Assembly: GCA_947490035.1 (NCBI GenBank)
Contig: CANLGS010000060.1
Coordinates: 1 to 11,267 of the forward strand
Origin: Gemmataceae bacterium
GTDB taxonomy: Bacteria; Planctomycetota; Planctomycetia; Gemmatales; Gemmataceae
Direction of reading: 5' to 3'
DNA length: 11,267 bases
Positions 1 through 7,130 of this stretch are shown here, one piece after another (within the stretch, counting starts at the first letter, position 1; each line of letters starts with the position of its first letter). Under the pieces are notes generated by a model. That model had not been told where the DNA came from. It made no database searches and saw only the letters and a list, made by a program, of their open reading frames with translations. A program made the translations under genes and the position numbers.

Positions 1-1
1 C

Positions 2-88
2 CAAGGCCACCGCATCGAGCGGGAGACACAGCGGATGTACCCGCACCGGCAGGTGTTGAAAGGGATCGAGTGGACAATGATTGCTTGA
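2..88 (+). CDS. Possible C-terminal end of a protein cut by the window edge
   Basis: One plus-strand frame is open from base 2 to a TGA at 86-88 and gives 28 residues ending YPHRQVLKGIEWTMIA. The composition (Glu, His, Tyr, Trp, Ile) looks more like a real protein end than an out-of-frame reading. Another plus frame is also open over this short stretch, so the call is weak. If real, the gene converges on the coiled-coil gene at 242-787, with the octamer repeat between them. I do not recognise the family. No terminator hairpin is evident in bases 89-153. Confidence 0.3.
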   Translation, partial: QGHRIERETQRMYPHRQVLKGIEWTMIA

Positions 89-153
89 GCGCTAGACCGG
101 TTGCGCCCATTTGATTTGCTGGCCCATTGCTCTTCCTCAAAGTGGAGTGGTAT

Positions 154-233
154 CTGTCTCCCTGTCTCCCTGTCTCCCTGTCTCCCTGTCTCCCTGTCTC
201 CTTGTCTCCTTGTCTCCCTGTCTCCCTGTCTCC
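154..233. repeat. Ten tandem copies of the octamer CTGTCTCC
   Basis: Ten consecutive 8-bp units fill 154-233. Units 7 and 8 (202-217) read TTGTCTCC and the other eight are identical. On the minus strand the unit is GGAGACAG. The array ends 8 bp from the stop codon of the coiled-coil gene and lies outside any supported gene. Direct short tandem repeats like this are prone to slippage, so copy number may vary between strains. There are no spacers, so it is not a CRISPR array. Confidence 0.95.
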
Positions 234-241
234 CCCTCTTC

Positions 242-787
242 CTATTTCTTCTTCTTCGCCTTCTCCAGCAGCGCCTCGTAGCGCTGCTTCGCGGTGCGGT
301 CGAGGTTGTCGCGGAACTTCGCCAGGTCATCCTTCGCGGAGGCCAACTCCGTGCGCAACACTTCGACGCGGTGTTCCAGCGACTGCAGTTCGAGTTCCAC
401 CAACTCCTTCGCGAGCGCCTGAAGTTGCTCCTCCACCGCCTTGCGGGTGGGCTCCTGCGGGTTCGCCAGCTTCGCCACCAACACCAGTGCCTTGTTCTCC
501 GCCTTCCACATCTTCAGTTCCAACTCGGCCCGCTTGGGGTCGTCCAGGTCCGCGAGCAATTCCGTCACCTGAAACGTCTCGCGAATCTGGAGTTCGTAGG
601 ACACGCGCGCGGTCTTCTTCAGATCGTCGAGCAGGGGAACGAGTTCGGGGCAGTGCTTGCGGACGAAGTGCAGCGCCGCGGCTTCGCGCTCCTCGGTGAA
701 TTTGGGAAGCGGTTCGGCCTGCGCGGCGCACGGGAACAGAGCGATCACCGCGACCGCGATGACGCGAACGAACGCCGTGTTCGACAT
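242..787 (-). CDS. Secreted coiled-coil protein of the sigma-factor operon
   Basis: This 181-residue protein has a hydrophobic N-terminal segment (about residues 7-22) and a likely signal peptidase I site after AQA at residue 24. Cys20 follows Pro, so this is not a lipobox. The mature part is almost entirely predicted helix, with long heptad-like Leu/Ala/Glu/Lys runs at about 112-180, and it ends in AKKKK. It should therefore be exported to the periplasm or cell surface. The ATG at 787 has AAGGA seven bases upstream. The gene begins 46 bp after the anti-sigma stop, so it is probably the last gene of that operon. The placement suggests an extracytoplasmic partner or sensor for the anti-sigma, as secreted helical proteins are in some ECF systems, but that is inference. 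I recall similar helix-rich proteins in planctomycetes but know no assigned function. Confidence 0.85.
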   Translation of the reverse strand: MSNTAFVRVIAVAVIALFPCAAQAEPLPKFTEEREAAALHFVRKHCPELVPLLDDLKKTARVSYELQIRETFQVTELLADLDDPKRAELELKMWKAENKALVLVAKLANPQEPTRKAVEEQLQALAKELVELELQSLEHRVEVLRTELASAKDDLAKFRDNLDRTAKQRYEALLEKAKKKK

Positions 788-833
788 GGGAATCCTTTGC
801 GCCGGATGCGGCAGCGCGGACGAATGGAGACGC

Positions 834-1457
834 TCACGGCGCGCGACCGTCGGCCTTGCTCGCGGCGGAGACGTGCTGCGGGTGGGCGAGGTCGCGCACC
901 TTCTGGCGCCAGCGGAGTTCGTCGTCGCGCGTCTTCTCGGCGTGTTCGGGCGTACTCAGGTCGGCCCAGATTTCGGCCACAGTGCGGTACGTCTCGCCCC
1001 CGCCGCACGGCGACGTGGCCGGGTGTTCGGCGGCGACGTGCGCGACCACCTCGCGCGGCTCCGGCGCGACCGCGACTTCCGTGGGGCGCGGCGCGGGAAC
1101 CGCTTCGAGCGGAACCGACGCGGCGGGCGCGTTCGCCATCGGTTGAGTGCGGTCGGCCAGCGACAGCCCGACGAGCGTGCAGGCGGCGACCACAACAGCG
1201 CCGAGTCCGGCCCACGCGAGCGGGCCGCCGCGGGAACCGTCCCAGTTCAGTCGCGCGCGAAGCAGCGCGCGAAACGACGGGTGCGGGCGCAGCGGCTTCT
1301 GGCCGAGCGCCGCGGCCGAGAGGCGCACGGCTTCGCTGAGCGCGTCGCGCGCCTCTTGGTCGTCCGCGAGCCGCGCCTCGAACGCCTCGGCTTCCGCGGG
1401 AGGCAGGTCGCGGGCCGCGTAGCGCAGCGCGGTCGTCTGGAGGGTCGGCTCACGCAT
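834..1457 (-). CDS. Putative single-pass membrane anti-sigma factor
   Basis: This 207-residue protein has three parts. An N-terminal helical region (about 5-70, with LRYAARDLPPAEAEAFEARL) resembles the anti-sigma-like domains that follow ECF sigma genes in planctomycetes. One transmembrane helix spans about 80-101. An Ala/Pro-rich extracytoplasmic segment (about 105-150) leads to a charged tail. The HxxxCxxC zinc motif of classic ZAS anti-sigmas is absent. The ATG at 1457 overlaps the sigma gene by 8 bp and has GGGAGG seven to eight bases upstream, so the two are probably translationally coupled. The expected role is to hold the sigma factor at the inner face of the membrane until a signal releases it. 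The role is inferred from position and architecture; sequence similarity of such domains is usually weak. Confidence 0.75.
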   Translation of the reverse strand: MREPTLQTTALRYAARDLPPAEAEAFEARLADDQEARDALSEAVRLSAAALGQKPLRPHPSFRALLRARLNWDGSRGGPLAWAGLGAVVVAACTLVGLSLADRTQPMANAPAASVPLEAVPAPRPTEVAVAPEPREVVAHVAAEHPATSPCGGGETYRTVAEIWADLSTPEHAEKTRDDELRWRQKVRDLAHPQHVSAASKADGRAP

Positions 1458-1997
1458 GTCGCGCCTCCCACAACTGACGGAGCTTCTTCAGGCCGTCGTG
1501 CATCCGGGCCAGTGCGGTGTTGAGCGGACACCCGAGCGCCGCCGCCACCTCGCGGAACGTCTTGCCGTCGAACACGCGCGCCGCGATCACCGCGCGCTGC
1601 GCTTCGGGCAGCAGGTTCAGCAACTCGTGCAGTTGGCGTGCGTCGTCGGCCGCGCTCGCTTTCCGGTCGGCCGGTTCGTCGCCCACCAAACCGAGGAGCG
1701 CGAGCGGGTCGGCCTGCGCCGGCAGCCGCTTCGCCTTGCGCTTCAGCAGCATCGCCTGCCGGTACGCGACCGTGAACAGCCACCCGCGGAACGTCTCGCC
1801 CGCGACCGAGTCGGCCCGGCGGAGCGCCTGCACGAACGTCTCTTGCAGCGCGTCCTCGGCCTCGTGGTGGTCCTTCAGCACGCCGAACAGGAACCGGAAC
1901 ACCGGCTCCTCGTAGCGCGCGAACAGCGGGTCGAGCGCGGCCGCGTCGCCGGCGCGGAACCGGGCGAGCAACTCCGCGTCGGTCGGATCGGCGGGCG

Positions 1998-2001
<4 letters not shown>
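1450..2001 (-). CDS. ECF-family RNA polymerase sigma factor
   Basis: The 183-residue product has the two-domain layout of sigma-70 ECF factors. Region 2 spans about 9-92: FARYEEPVFRFLFGVL, then the acidic EAEDALQETFVQAL helix and FRGWLFTVAYRQAMLLKRK, which corresponds to the -10 binding helices. A variable linker covers about 95-120. Region 4 is at about 122-178, with LNLLPEAQRAVIAARVFDG and the helix-turn-helix TFREVAAALGCPLNTALARM that would read the -35 element. Length is typical for the family. The start overlaps the stop of the upstream zinc-ribbon gene as ATGA (1998-2001), and the end overlaps the anti-sigma start. It would direct polymerase to a small regulon, perhaps including its own operon. 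I saw no obvious autoregulatory promoter. The exact ECF subgroup cannot be assigned by eye. Confidence 0.95.
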
Positions 2002-2927
<926 letters not shown>

Positions 2928-3025
2928 TCGGCACTCCCACGGCGAGGCGGCAACAACCCACGAAACGATGACGAGAATGGCGGCGCAGAGACATCCTACC
3001 TAACCGCGACGCGAGACGCCAGACT

Positions 3026-3550
3026 CTAGGCGATTCCGGCGCGAAGCACGGCGACCGTGACCCGCATGGAATCGAACGCGAGTTCTTCGTCGGCCACGTC
3101 GCGCAGGAACCGCCACTCGATGCCGGCGACGCCGTCAAGCGATTGAGCGGTTTCCGGGTTGATCGCGTCGGCCGTGAAGTACAGGTCCACGACCAGGTAC
3201 GTCACGTCGCGGTAGAGGTACGTGTTGGGGAACGACATGACGAAGCGCGGGCGTTGGATCTCCAGGCCGACCTCTTCGCGCACCTCGCGGCGCATCCCTT
3301 CTTCGGCCGATTCGCCGAAGTCGATGAACCCGCCGGGGACGCCGAGTTTGCCCGCGGACGGGTCTTTGGCGCGGCGGATGAACAGCACGCGGCCGTCGGG
3401 CCGCGACACGAACGCGGCCGCCGCGACCGTCGGGCCGAAGTAATACGTGAACCCGCACGCCGCGCACCGCAGCGGCGACTGCCCGACGTTCTCGGGCAAA
3501 CGCGGCGCGGCGCATCGCGGGCAGAACTTGAACACTTCGGCCGGGCGCAT
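3026..3550 (-). CDS. Nudix hydrolase with N-terminal zinc ribbon
   Basis: The 174-residue protein starts with a four-cysteine zinc ribbon (Cys10, Cys13, Cys29, Cys32: CPRC and CAAC) like the one in NADH pyrophosphatase-type Nudix proteins. A Nudix fold follows. The signature G-x5-E-x7-REUxEExGU is complete: Gly74, Glu80, and REVREEVGL at 88-96. It would use a divalent metal to hydrolyse a nucleoside diphosphate linked to another group (for example ADP-ribose, NADH or an oxidised nucleotide). The substrate cannot be read from the sequence. The SQPWG block that marks NADH pyrophosphatase (NudC) is not present. The ATG at 3550 lies just before the zinc ribbon; only a weak GAGC stands in for a ribosome site. 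It ends 98 bp before the sigma-operon start and may be transcribed together with it. Confidence 0.93.
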   Translation of the reverse strand: MRPAEVFKFCPRCAAPRLPENVGQSPLRCAACGFTYYFGPTVAAAAFVSRPDGRVLFIRRAKDPSAGKLGVPGGFIDFGESAEEGMRREVREEVGLEIQRPRFVMSFPNTYLYRDVTYLVVDLYFTADAINPETAQSLDGVAGIEWRFLRDVADEELAFDSMRVTVAVLRAGIA

Positions 3551-3570
3551 GGGCAGCTCGTCTTGTAGGT

Positions 3571-3611
3571 CTGAAGGACCGGTCTTCCTCAGCCCAGGCC
3601 ACCGGCCTGGG
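3571..3611. terminator. Two adjacent hairpins, possible terminator or repeat element
   Basis: The first hairpin is a perfect 8-bp stem (CCCAGGCC at 3593-3600, GGCCTGGG at 3604-3611) with a 3-base loop. Next to it, 3571-3592 (CTGAAGGA...TCCTCAG) pairs over about 7 bp with one bulged A. They lie between the stop of the gene at 3630-4295 and the start of the Nudix gene. No T-run follows on either strand, so a classic intrinsic terminator is not shown. They could instead be a dispersed palindromic element or an RNA-stability structure. Confidence 0.35.
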
Positions 3612-3629
3612 TTCGCGGGATCAAGTCAG

Positions 3630-4295
3630 TCACGCTTTCCCCAGCACCGCGTCCACGACCCAGCACCCGCGAGCGTGAACCGTGTCCGCGCGGCAGTGGT
3701 TGAGGGTGTCGTCGCTATCGCAGCCGGCGTCTTGGAGCGCGTCCGCGAGGATCGGCATCCGGTCGAAGGCGCGGTCGTCGTAAATGCCCCGCGCCAGCGC
3801 GACAGCAGTTGAAGTGCGCCACGTGGGATCGAAGACGATGGGGCGGAACGGGTTCCCGAAGATGTCACGAACGAGTGCCGAGTAGAGCAAACCGTTTTCC
3901 GTCCCGAATCGACCTTGATTGAAACCCATCAATTCGTCAATCGCGCTGAGAGAGCCCCAAACCGCGCCTGCGACAATCCCGCTCGGTAGCTGTTCGCTCT
4001 CCTCATAGAGTGCGTGCCGGAGGGTGGCGATGAGTTGCCCGGCATCTAGGTCCATGTACTCCAAGCGAAGAAGCTCCTGCGCTGCGTCGCTTCGCTCATC
4101 TTCTGAAATTGTTTCGTTCGCTGCGCGCTCAACAACCTCAACGAAGTGTGTAAGCTGTGCAGCCTTCAGTTCATCATCAACGGTGTGGAGGCAGGCACAC
4201 ACAAGATGTCGGAACTTGCGGAAGGGCCGATAGTACTGAAACTGTGGCATCATATCTCTGGGATCGCCGCATCTCTCCCACTCTTCCACAGTCAT
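3630..4295 (-). CDS. Gemmataceae-type paralogue of unknown function
   Basis: A 221-residue, apparently soluble protein without signal peptide or membrane segment. It begins MTVEEWERCGDP and then has a helical region rich in Cys, Ala and acidic residues (about 25-110). Its C-terminal part, from about 144, carries NPFRP, a WRTSTAVALARGIYDDRAFD stretch, MPILADALQDAGCD and RGCWVVDAVLGK. I recall many Gemmata proteins with the same opening (MTEEEW...DP) and ending, often near TIGR02996-type proteins, but none with a known role. The ATG at 4295 has GAGG eight bases upstream and lies 10 bp after the lpdA stop, so it is probably co-transcribed. Its DNA is visibly less GC-rich than the neighbouring genes, which may mean recent arrival or relaxed selection. 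There is no evidence that it acts on the dehydrogenase complex. Confidence 0.85.
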   Translation of the reverse strand: MTVEEWERCGDPRDMMPQFQYYRPFRKFRHLVCACLHTVDDELKAAQLTHFVEVVERAANETISEDERSDAAQELLRLEYMDLDAGQLIATLRHALYEESEQLPSGIVAGAVWGSLSAIDELMGFNQGRFGTENGLLYSALVRDIFGNPFRPIVFDPTWRTSTAVALARGIYDDRAFDRMPILADALQDAGCDSDDTLNHCRADTVHARGCWVVDAVLGKA

Positions 4296-4305
4296 GGCCG
4301 CATCC

Positions 4306-5721
4306 TCACGAGTTCAGCGGTTTGCCGCTCCACGCCATGCGGGCCGCTTCGCCGACGGCTTCGCTCAGCGTCGGGTGGGCGTGCGTGCAGCGGGCGATGT
4401 CCTCGGCGCTGCCCTTGTACTCCATGATCGTCACGCACTCCGCGATCAGATCGGACGCGCGCGGACCCAAGATGTGAACGCCTAACACGCGATCCGTCTT
4501 CGCGTCGGCCAACACTTTCACGAACCCGTCTTGCTCGTCCATCGCCTTCGCGCGGCCGGTCGCGCTGAACTTGAACTTCCCCACGCGATACTCGACGCCC
4601 TTCTCCTTCAGTTGCTCTTCTGTCAAGCCGACGCTCGCGACTTCCGGCCAGATGTAGATGACGGATGGAATCGCGTCGTAGTTGACGTGCGGCTTCATGC
4701 CGGTGAGCGTCTCCGCGAACACCACGCCTTCCTCGCTTGCCTTGTGCGCGAGCATCGGTCCGGTGATGAGATCACCAATCGCATACACGCCCGGCACCGA
4801 CGTTTGAAAGTGCTCATTCACCTCGACGCGACCGCTCTTCGCGTCGGTTTTCACGCCGACATCATCGAGTCCCAGACCCGCCGTGTACGGCCGGCGCCCG
4901 ACCGCGACCAGCACGCGGTCGCCTTGCACTTTCAGCGTCTTGCCGTCCTTGCTCTGAGCCGTGACCGTGACCGAATCGCCCTTCACCGTCGCGCCGGTCA
5001 CCTTTGTATCAACATTGATCTCAAATCCTTGCTTCACGAGCAACTTGTGAACTTCGCTTGCAATCTCTCCGTCACAGATCGCGAGGATACGTGGCAAGAA
5101 CTCTAACACGGTCACTTCGCTACCGAGGCGCTTCCAGACGGAGCCTAACTCAAGACCGATATAGCCGCCGCCGACGACGATGAGGTGCTTCGGCACCGGG
5201 TTGAAGTTCAACGCTTCCGTGGAACTGACGATATGTTTGCCGTCGAACTTCATGAACGGCAGTTCGGTGCTTTCGCTCCCGGTCGCGAGCAGTGTGTTCT
5301 TCGCCTCGAACAGCAGCTTCGCGTTCTCTGCCGTCGTGACCTCAACCTTGTTGCCCGCAAGCAACTTCGCGGAGCCGAACACCGGTGTCACGCCGTACTT
5401 CTTGAACAGGTAGCCGACGCCGCCGGTAAGTTCGCTAACGACCTTGTCCTTGCGTTTCAGCATCGTTTCGAGGTCGAGCGCCACGCTGCCGACTTTGATA
5501 CCGTGACGCCCCAACTTGTGCAGCGTGGTTTCGTACATCTCGCTCGAATCGAGCAGCGCCTTACTCGGAATGCACCCGACGTTGAGACACACGCCGCCGA
5601 GCGCCTTGTTCGCGCGCTTCTCGACGCACGCGACCTTGAGGCCGAGCTGCGCTGCGCGGATCGCGGCGGTATACCCGCCCGGCCCGCCGCCGATCACCAC
5701 CAAGTCGTATTGCTCCGCCAT
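4306..5721 (-). CDS. lpdA: Dihydrolipoyl dehydrogenase (E3)
   Basis: This cytoplasmic FAD flavoprotein reoxidises the dihydrolipoyl group of E2 and passes the electrons to NAD+. The 471 residues match the family length. FAD binds at the N-terminal GGGPGG (11-16). The redox disulfide is Cys45-Cys50 in GGVCLNVGCIPSK. The NAD-binding GGGYIGLELGS lies at about 184-194. A second FAD contact is in the YAIGDL segment. The C-terminal dimer domain has the catalytic pair His449 and Glu454 (HAHPTLSE). The ATG at 5721 has GAGG six bases upstream, between the codon and the large palindrome. It follows sucB at 128 bp, so this E3 serves the 2-oxoglutarate complex. It could also be shared with pyruvate dehydrogenase or other lipoyl systems. 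Confidence 0.98.
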   Translation of the reverse strand: MAEQYDLVVIGGGPGGYTAAIRAAQLGLKVACVEKRANKALGGVCLNVGCIPSKALLDSSEMYETTLHKLGRHGIKVGSVALDLETMLKRKDKVVSELTGGVGYLFKKYGVTPVFGSAKLLAGNKVEVTTAENAKLLFEAKNTLLATGSESTELPFMKFDGKHIVSSTEALNFNPVPKHLIVVGGGYIGLELGSVWKRLGSEVTVLEFLPRILAICDGEIASEVHKLLVKQGFEINVDTKVTGATVKGDSVTVTAQSKDGKTLKVQGDRVLVAVGRRPYTAGLGLDDVGVKTDAKSGRVEVNEHFQTSVPGVYAIGDLITGPMLAHKASEEGVVFAETLTGMKPHVNYDAIPSVIYIWPEVASVGLTEEQLKEKGVEYRVGKFKFSATGRAKAMDEQDGFVKVLADAKTDRVLGVHILGPRASDLIAECVTIMEYKGSAEDIARCTHAHPTLSEAVGEAARMAWSGKPLNS

Positions 5722-5737
5722 GAATACCTCAAGAATT

Positions 5738-5848
5738 ATTCACCGCAGAGACCGCGGAGACCGGAGAAGAAAAACATGAGAGTTGAAAACAAGCCTGTTC
5801 TGAACTCTCTGCTTTTCCTCTCCGGTCTCCGCGGTCTCTGCGGTGAAT
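5738..5848. repeat. 111-bp near-perfect palindrome between sucB and lpdA
   Basis: Bases 5738-5767 (ATTCACCGCAGAGACCGCGG then AGACCGGAGA) are the exact reverse complement of 5819-5848, giving a 30-bp perfect stem. The inner sequence continues the symmetry to a centre near 5793 with only about seven or eight mismatches per arm. The element fills nearly all of the 128-bp gap: it ends 1 bp from the sucB stop codon and begins 8 bp from the lpdA ribosome site. The arm contains short related units (GAGACCG twice), like the CGCAGAGAC-type repeats found in several large bacterial genomes. In mRNA it would form a long duplex that could stabilise or process the transcript or reduce lpdA expression. Confidence 0.95.
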
Positions 5849-5849
5849 A

Positions 5850-7088
5850 TTAGATTTCAAACAGGATGCGTTCCGGGTTCTCCACGCATTCCTTGATGCG
5901 CACGAGGAACTGCACGGCTTCGCGGCCGTCGATCAACCGGTGATCGTAACTCAGCGCCAGATACATCATCGGGCGAATCACGATCTGGTCGTTCACCACG
6001 ACGGCGCGCTTCTGGACGGTGTGCATACCAAGAATCGCGCACTGCGGCGGGTTCAGGATCGGCGTGCTGAGCATCGACCCGAACACGCCGCCGTTGGTGA
6101 TCGTGAACGTGCCGCCTTCGAGGTCATTTACGGTGATCTTGTTGTCGCGTGCCTTCTTCGCGACCGCCGCAATCGCCTTCTCGATGTCCGCGAAGCCCAT
6201 CTGATCGACGTTGCGGATGACCGGCACCATCAGCCCCTTCTCGGTGCTGACCGCGACGCCGATGTCGTAGAAGTGCTGGTGAATAATATCAGCGCCGTCG
6301 ATTTTGGCGTTCACCAGCGGGAACGCTTTCAGCGCTTCGATTGCGGCTTTCACAAACACCGACATGAAGCCGATCTTGGTGCCGTGCTTCTTCTCGAACG
6401 AGACGTTGTACTTCGCGCGCAGCTCCTGAATCGCGGTCATGTCCGCTTCGTTGAACGTGGTCAGCGTGGCGGTGGTGTTCTGGCTCTCGAGCAACCGCGA
6501 CGCGATCGTCTTGCGAATCTTCGACATCGGCTCGCGGGTCGTGCGCTGACTTGGCGAGCGGGGGGCGTTAGCCCCCTGTTGCGTTGGTTGTTGCTTGGGC
6601 GGCGCGCCGTTCGCGGGGGGTGTTTCAACAGGGGGCTTACGCCCCCCGCTCGCCTCGGAAGAAGCCAAGACCGCGTCTTCCTTCAGGATGCGCCCTCCGG
6701 GGCCGGTGCCGGTCACGTCGGCGGCGCTCACGCCGGCTTCCGCGAGCACACGCGCCGCGGCCGGCGACGGAATCCCTTCCTGCTTGGGCGAGCGGGGGGC
6801 GTCAGCCCCCCGAGTCTGCGCAGTCGCGGGGGCCGCGGCCGGCGCGTTCGCGTCGGTGTTGATCTGCGCGACCGTCGCGCCGATGGCGACCGTCTCGCCT
6901 TCCTTCACGAGGTGCTTCACCACCCCGGCGACCGGCGCGACGACCTCCTGCGACGCCTTGTCGGTGCCCATCTCAAAGAGCGGCTGGTCGGCCTGCACGA
7001 ACGCGCCGTCGGGCGCGAACCAGCGGTTCAGCGTGGCCTCGGTGATCGACTCGCCGGCCTTCGGCACCGTCACCTGCTCGACTGGCAT
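5850..7088 (-). CDS. sucB: 2-Oxoglutarate dehydrogenase E2, dihydrolipoyl succinyltransferase
   Basis: The core enzyme takes the succinyl group from E1 on its lipoyl arm and passes it to CoA. Of its 412 residues, 1-78 form the lipoyl domain (lipoylated Lys44 in MGTDKAS), about 106-142 the E3/E1-binding domain ([13 protein letters not shown]...[11 protein letters not shown]), and about 185-412 the catalytic domain. The active site is DHRLIDG, with His383 and Asp387. [14 protein letters not shown] is typical of succinyltransferases rather than acetyltransferases. Both linkers contain translated copies of a genomic palindrome: residues 93-101 (RGADAPRSP), 145-154 ([10 protein letters not shown]) and 170-179 ([10 protein letters not shown]). 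The ATG at 7088 has GAGGA about seven bases upstream and lies 42 bp after the sucA stop. The domains appear intact despite the insertions, so I expect a working enzyme. Confidence 0.97.
   Translation of the reverse strand: MPVEQVTVPKAGESITEATLNRWFAPDGAFVQADQPLFEMGTDKASQEVVAPVAGVVKHLVKEGETVAIGATVAQINTDANAPAAAPATAQTRGADAPRSPKQEGIPSPAAARVLAEAGVSAADVTGTGPGGRILKEDAVLASSEASGGRKPPVETPPANGAPPKQQPTQQGANAPRSPSQRTTREPMSKIRKTIASRLLESQNTTATLTTFNEADMTAIQELRAKYNVSFEKKHGTKIGFMSVFVKAAIEALKAFPLVNAKIDGADIIHQHFYDIGVAVSTEKGLMVPVIRNVDQMGFADIEKAIAAVAKKARDNKITVNDLEGGTFTITNGGVFGSMLSTPILNPPQCAILGMHTVQKRAVVVNDQIVIRPMMYLALSYDHRLIDGREAVQFLVRIKECVENPERILFEI
6553..6654. repeat. Inverted pair of 28-bp repeat units inside sucB
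   Basis: The unit at 6553-6580 (starts GGCGAGCGGGGGGCG, ends CCCCCTGTT) is the reverse complement of 6627-6654 with one mismatch in 28 bases. A 46-bp spacer separates them. The right unit is identical to both arms of the element at 10153-10240. The pair is translated as sucB residues 145-179, exactly between the E3-binding and catalytic domains, with the frame kept. Each unit is itself partly self-complementary (GGGGGC...GCCCCC). Confidence 0.95.
6787..6811. repeat. Single half-copy of the same repeat inside sucB
   Basis: Bases 6787-6811 (GGCGAGCGGGGGGCGTCAGC then CCCCC) match the first 25 bases of the unit at 6553, apart from the central trinucleotide and the last base or so. It is translated as residues 93-101 (RGADAPRSP), in the same reading frame as the 6553 copy (QGANAPRSP). 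It lies in the linker between the lipoyl and E3-binding domains. No clear inverted partner is visible nearby, so it is either a half element or one whose second arm has decayed. Confidence 0.85.
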
Positions 7089-7114
7089 GTGCTGTCCTCG
7101 GAATACGACTTGCG

Positions 7115-7130
7115 AAGCCGCGAGCGGCTT
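7115..7130. other. Small hairpin in the sucA-sucB gap
   Basis: AAGCCGC (7115-7121) and GCGGCTT (7124-7130) form a 7-bp stem with a 2-base turn (or 6 bp with a 4-base loop). It lies directly after the sucA TAA and about 27 bp before the sucB start. There is no T-run, so it is more likely a stability or translation-tuning structure between coupled genes than a terminator. Confidence 0.45.

Noticed and set aside
154..233. CRISPR array
   Set aside because: The units are contiguous octamers with no spacers, and no cas gene is present.
101..1339. 412-codon plus-strand open frame with a Leu/Pro/Ser/Cys repeat at its start
   Set aside because: It is a reading of the octamer array followed by the antisense of the coiled-coil and anti-sigma genes. 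The minus-strand genes have signal peptide, membrane helix, ribosome sites and operon overlaps.
834..1457. Classic zinc-binding (ZAS) anti-sigma factor
   Set aside because: The HxxxCxxC motif is missing. The call as an anti-sigma rests on position, the N-terminal helical region and the single membrane helix.
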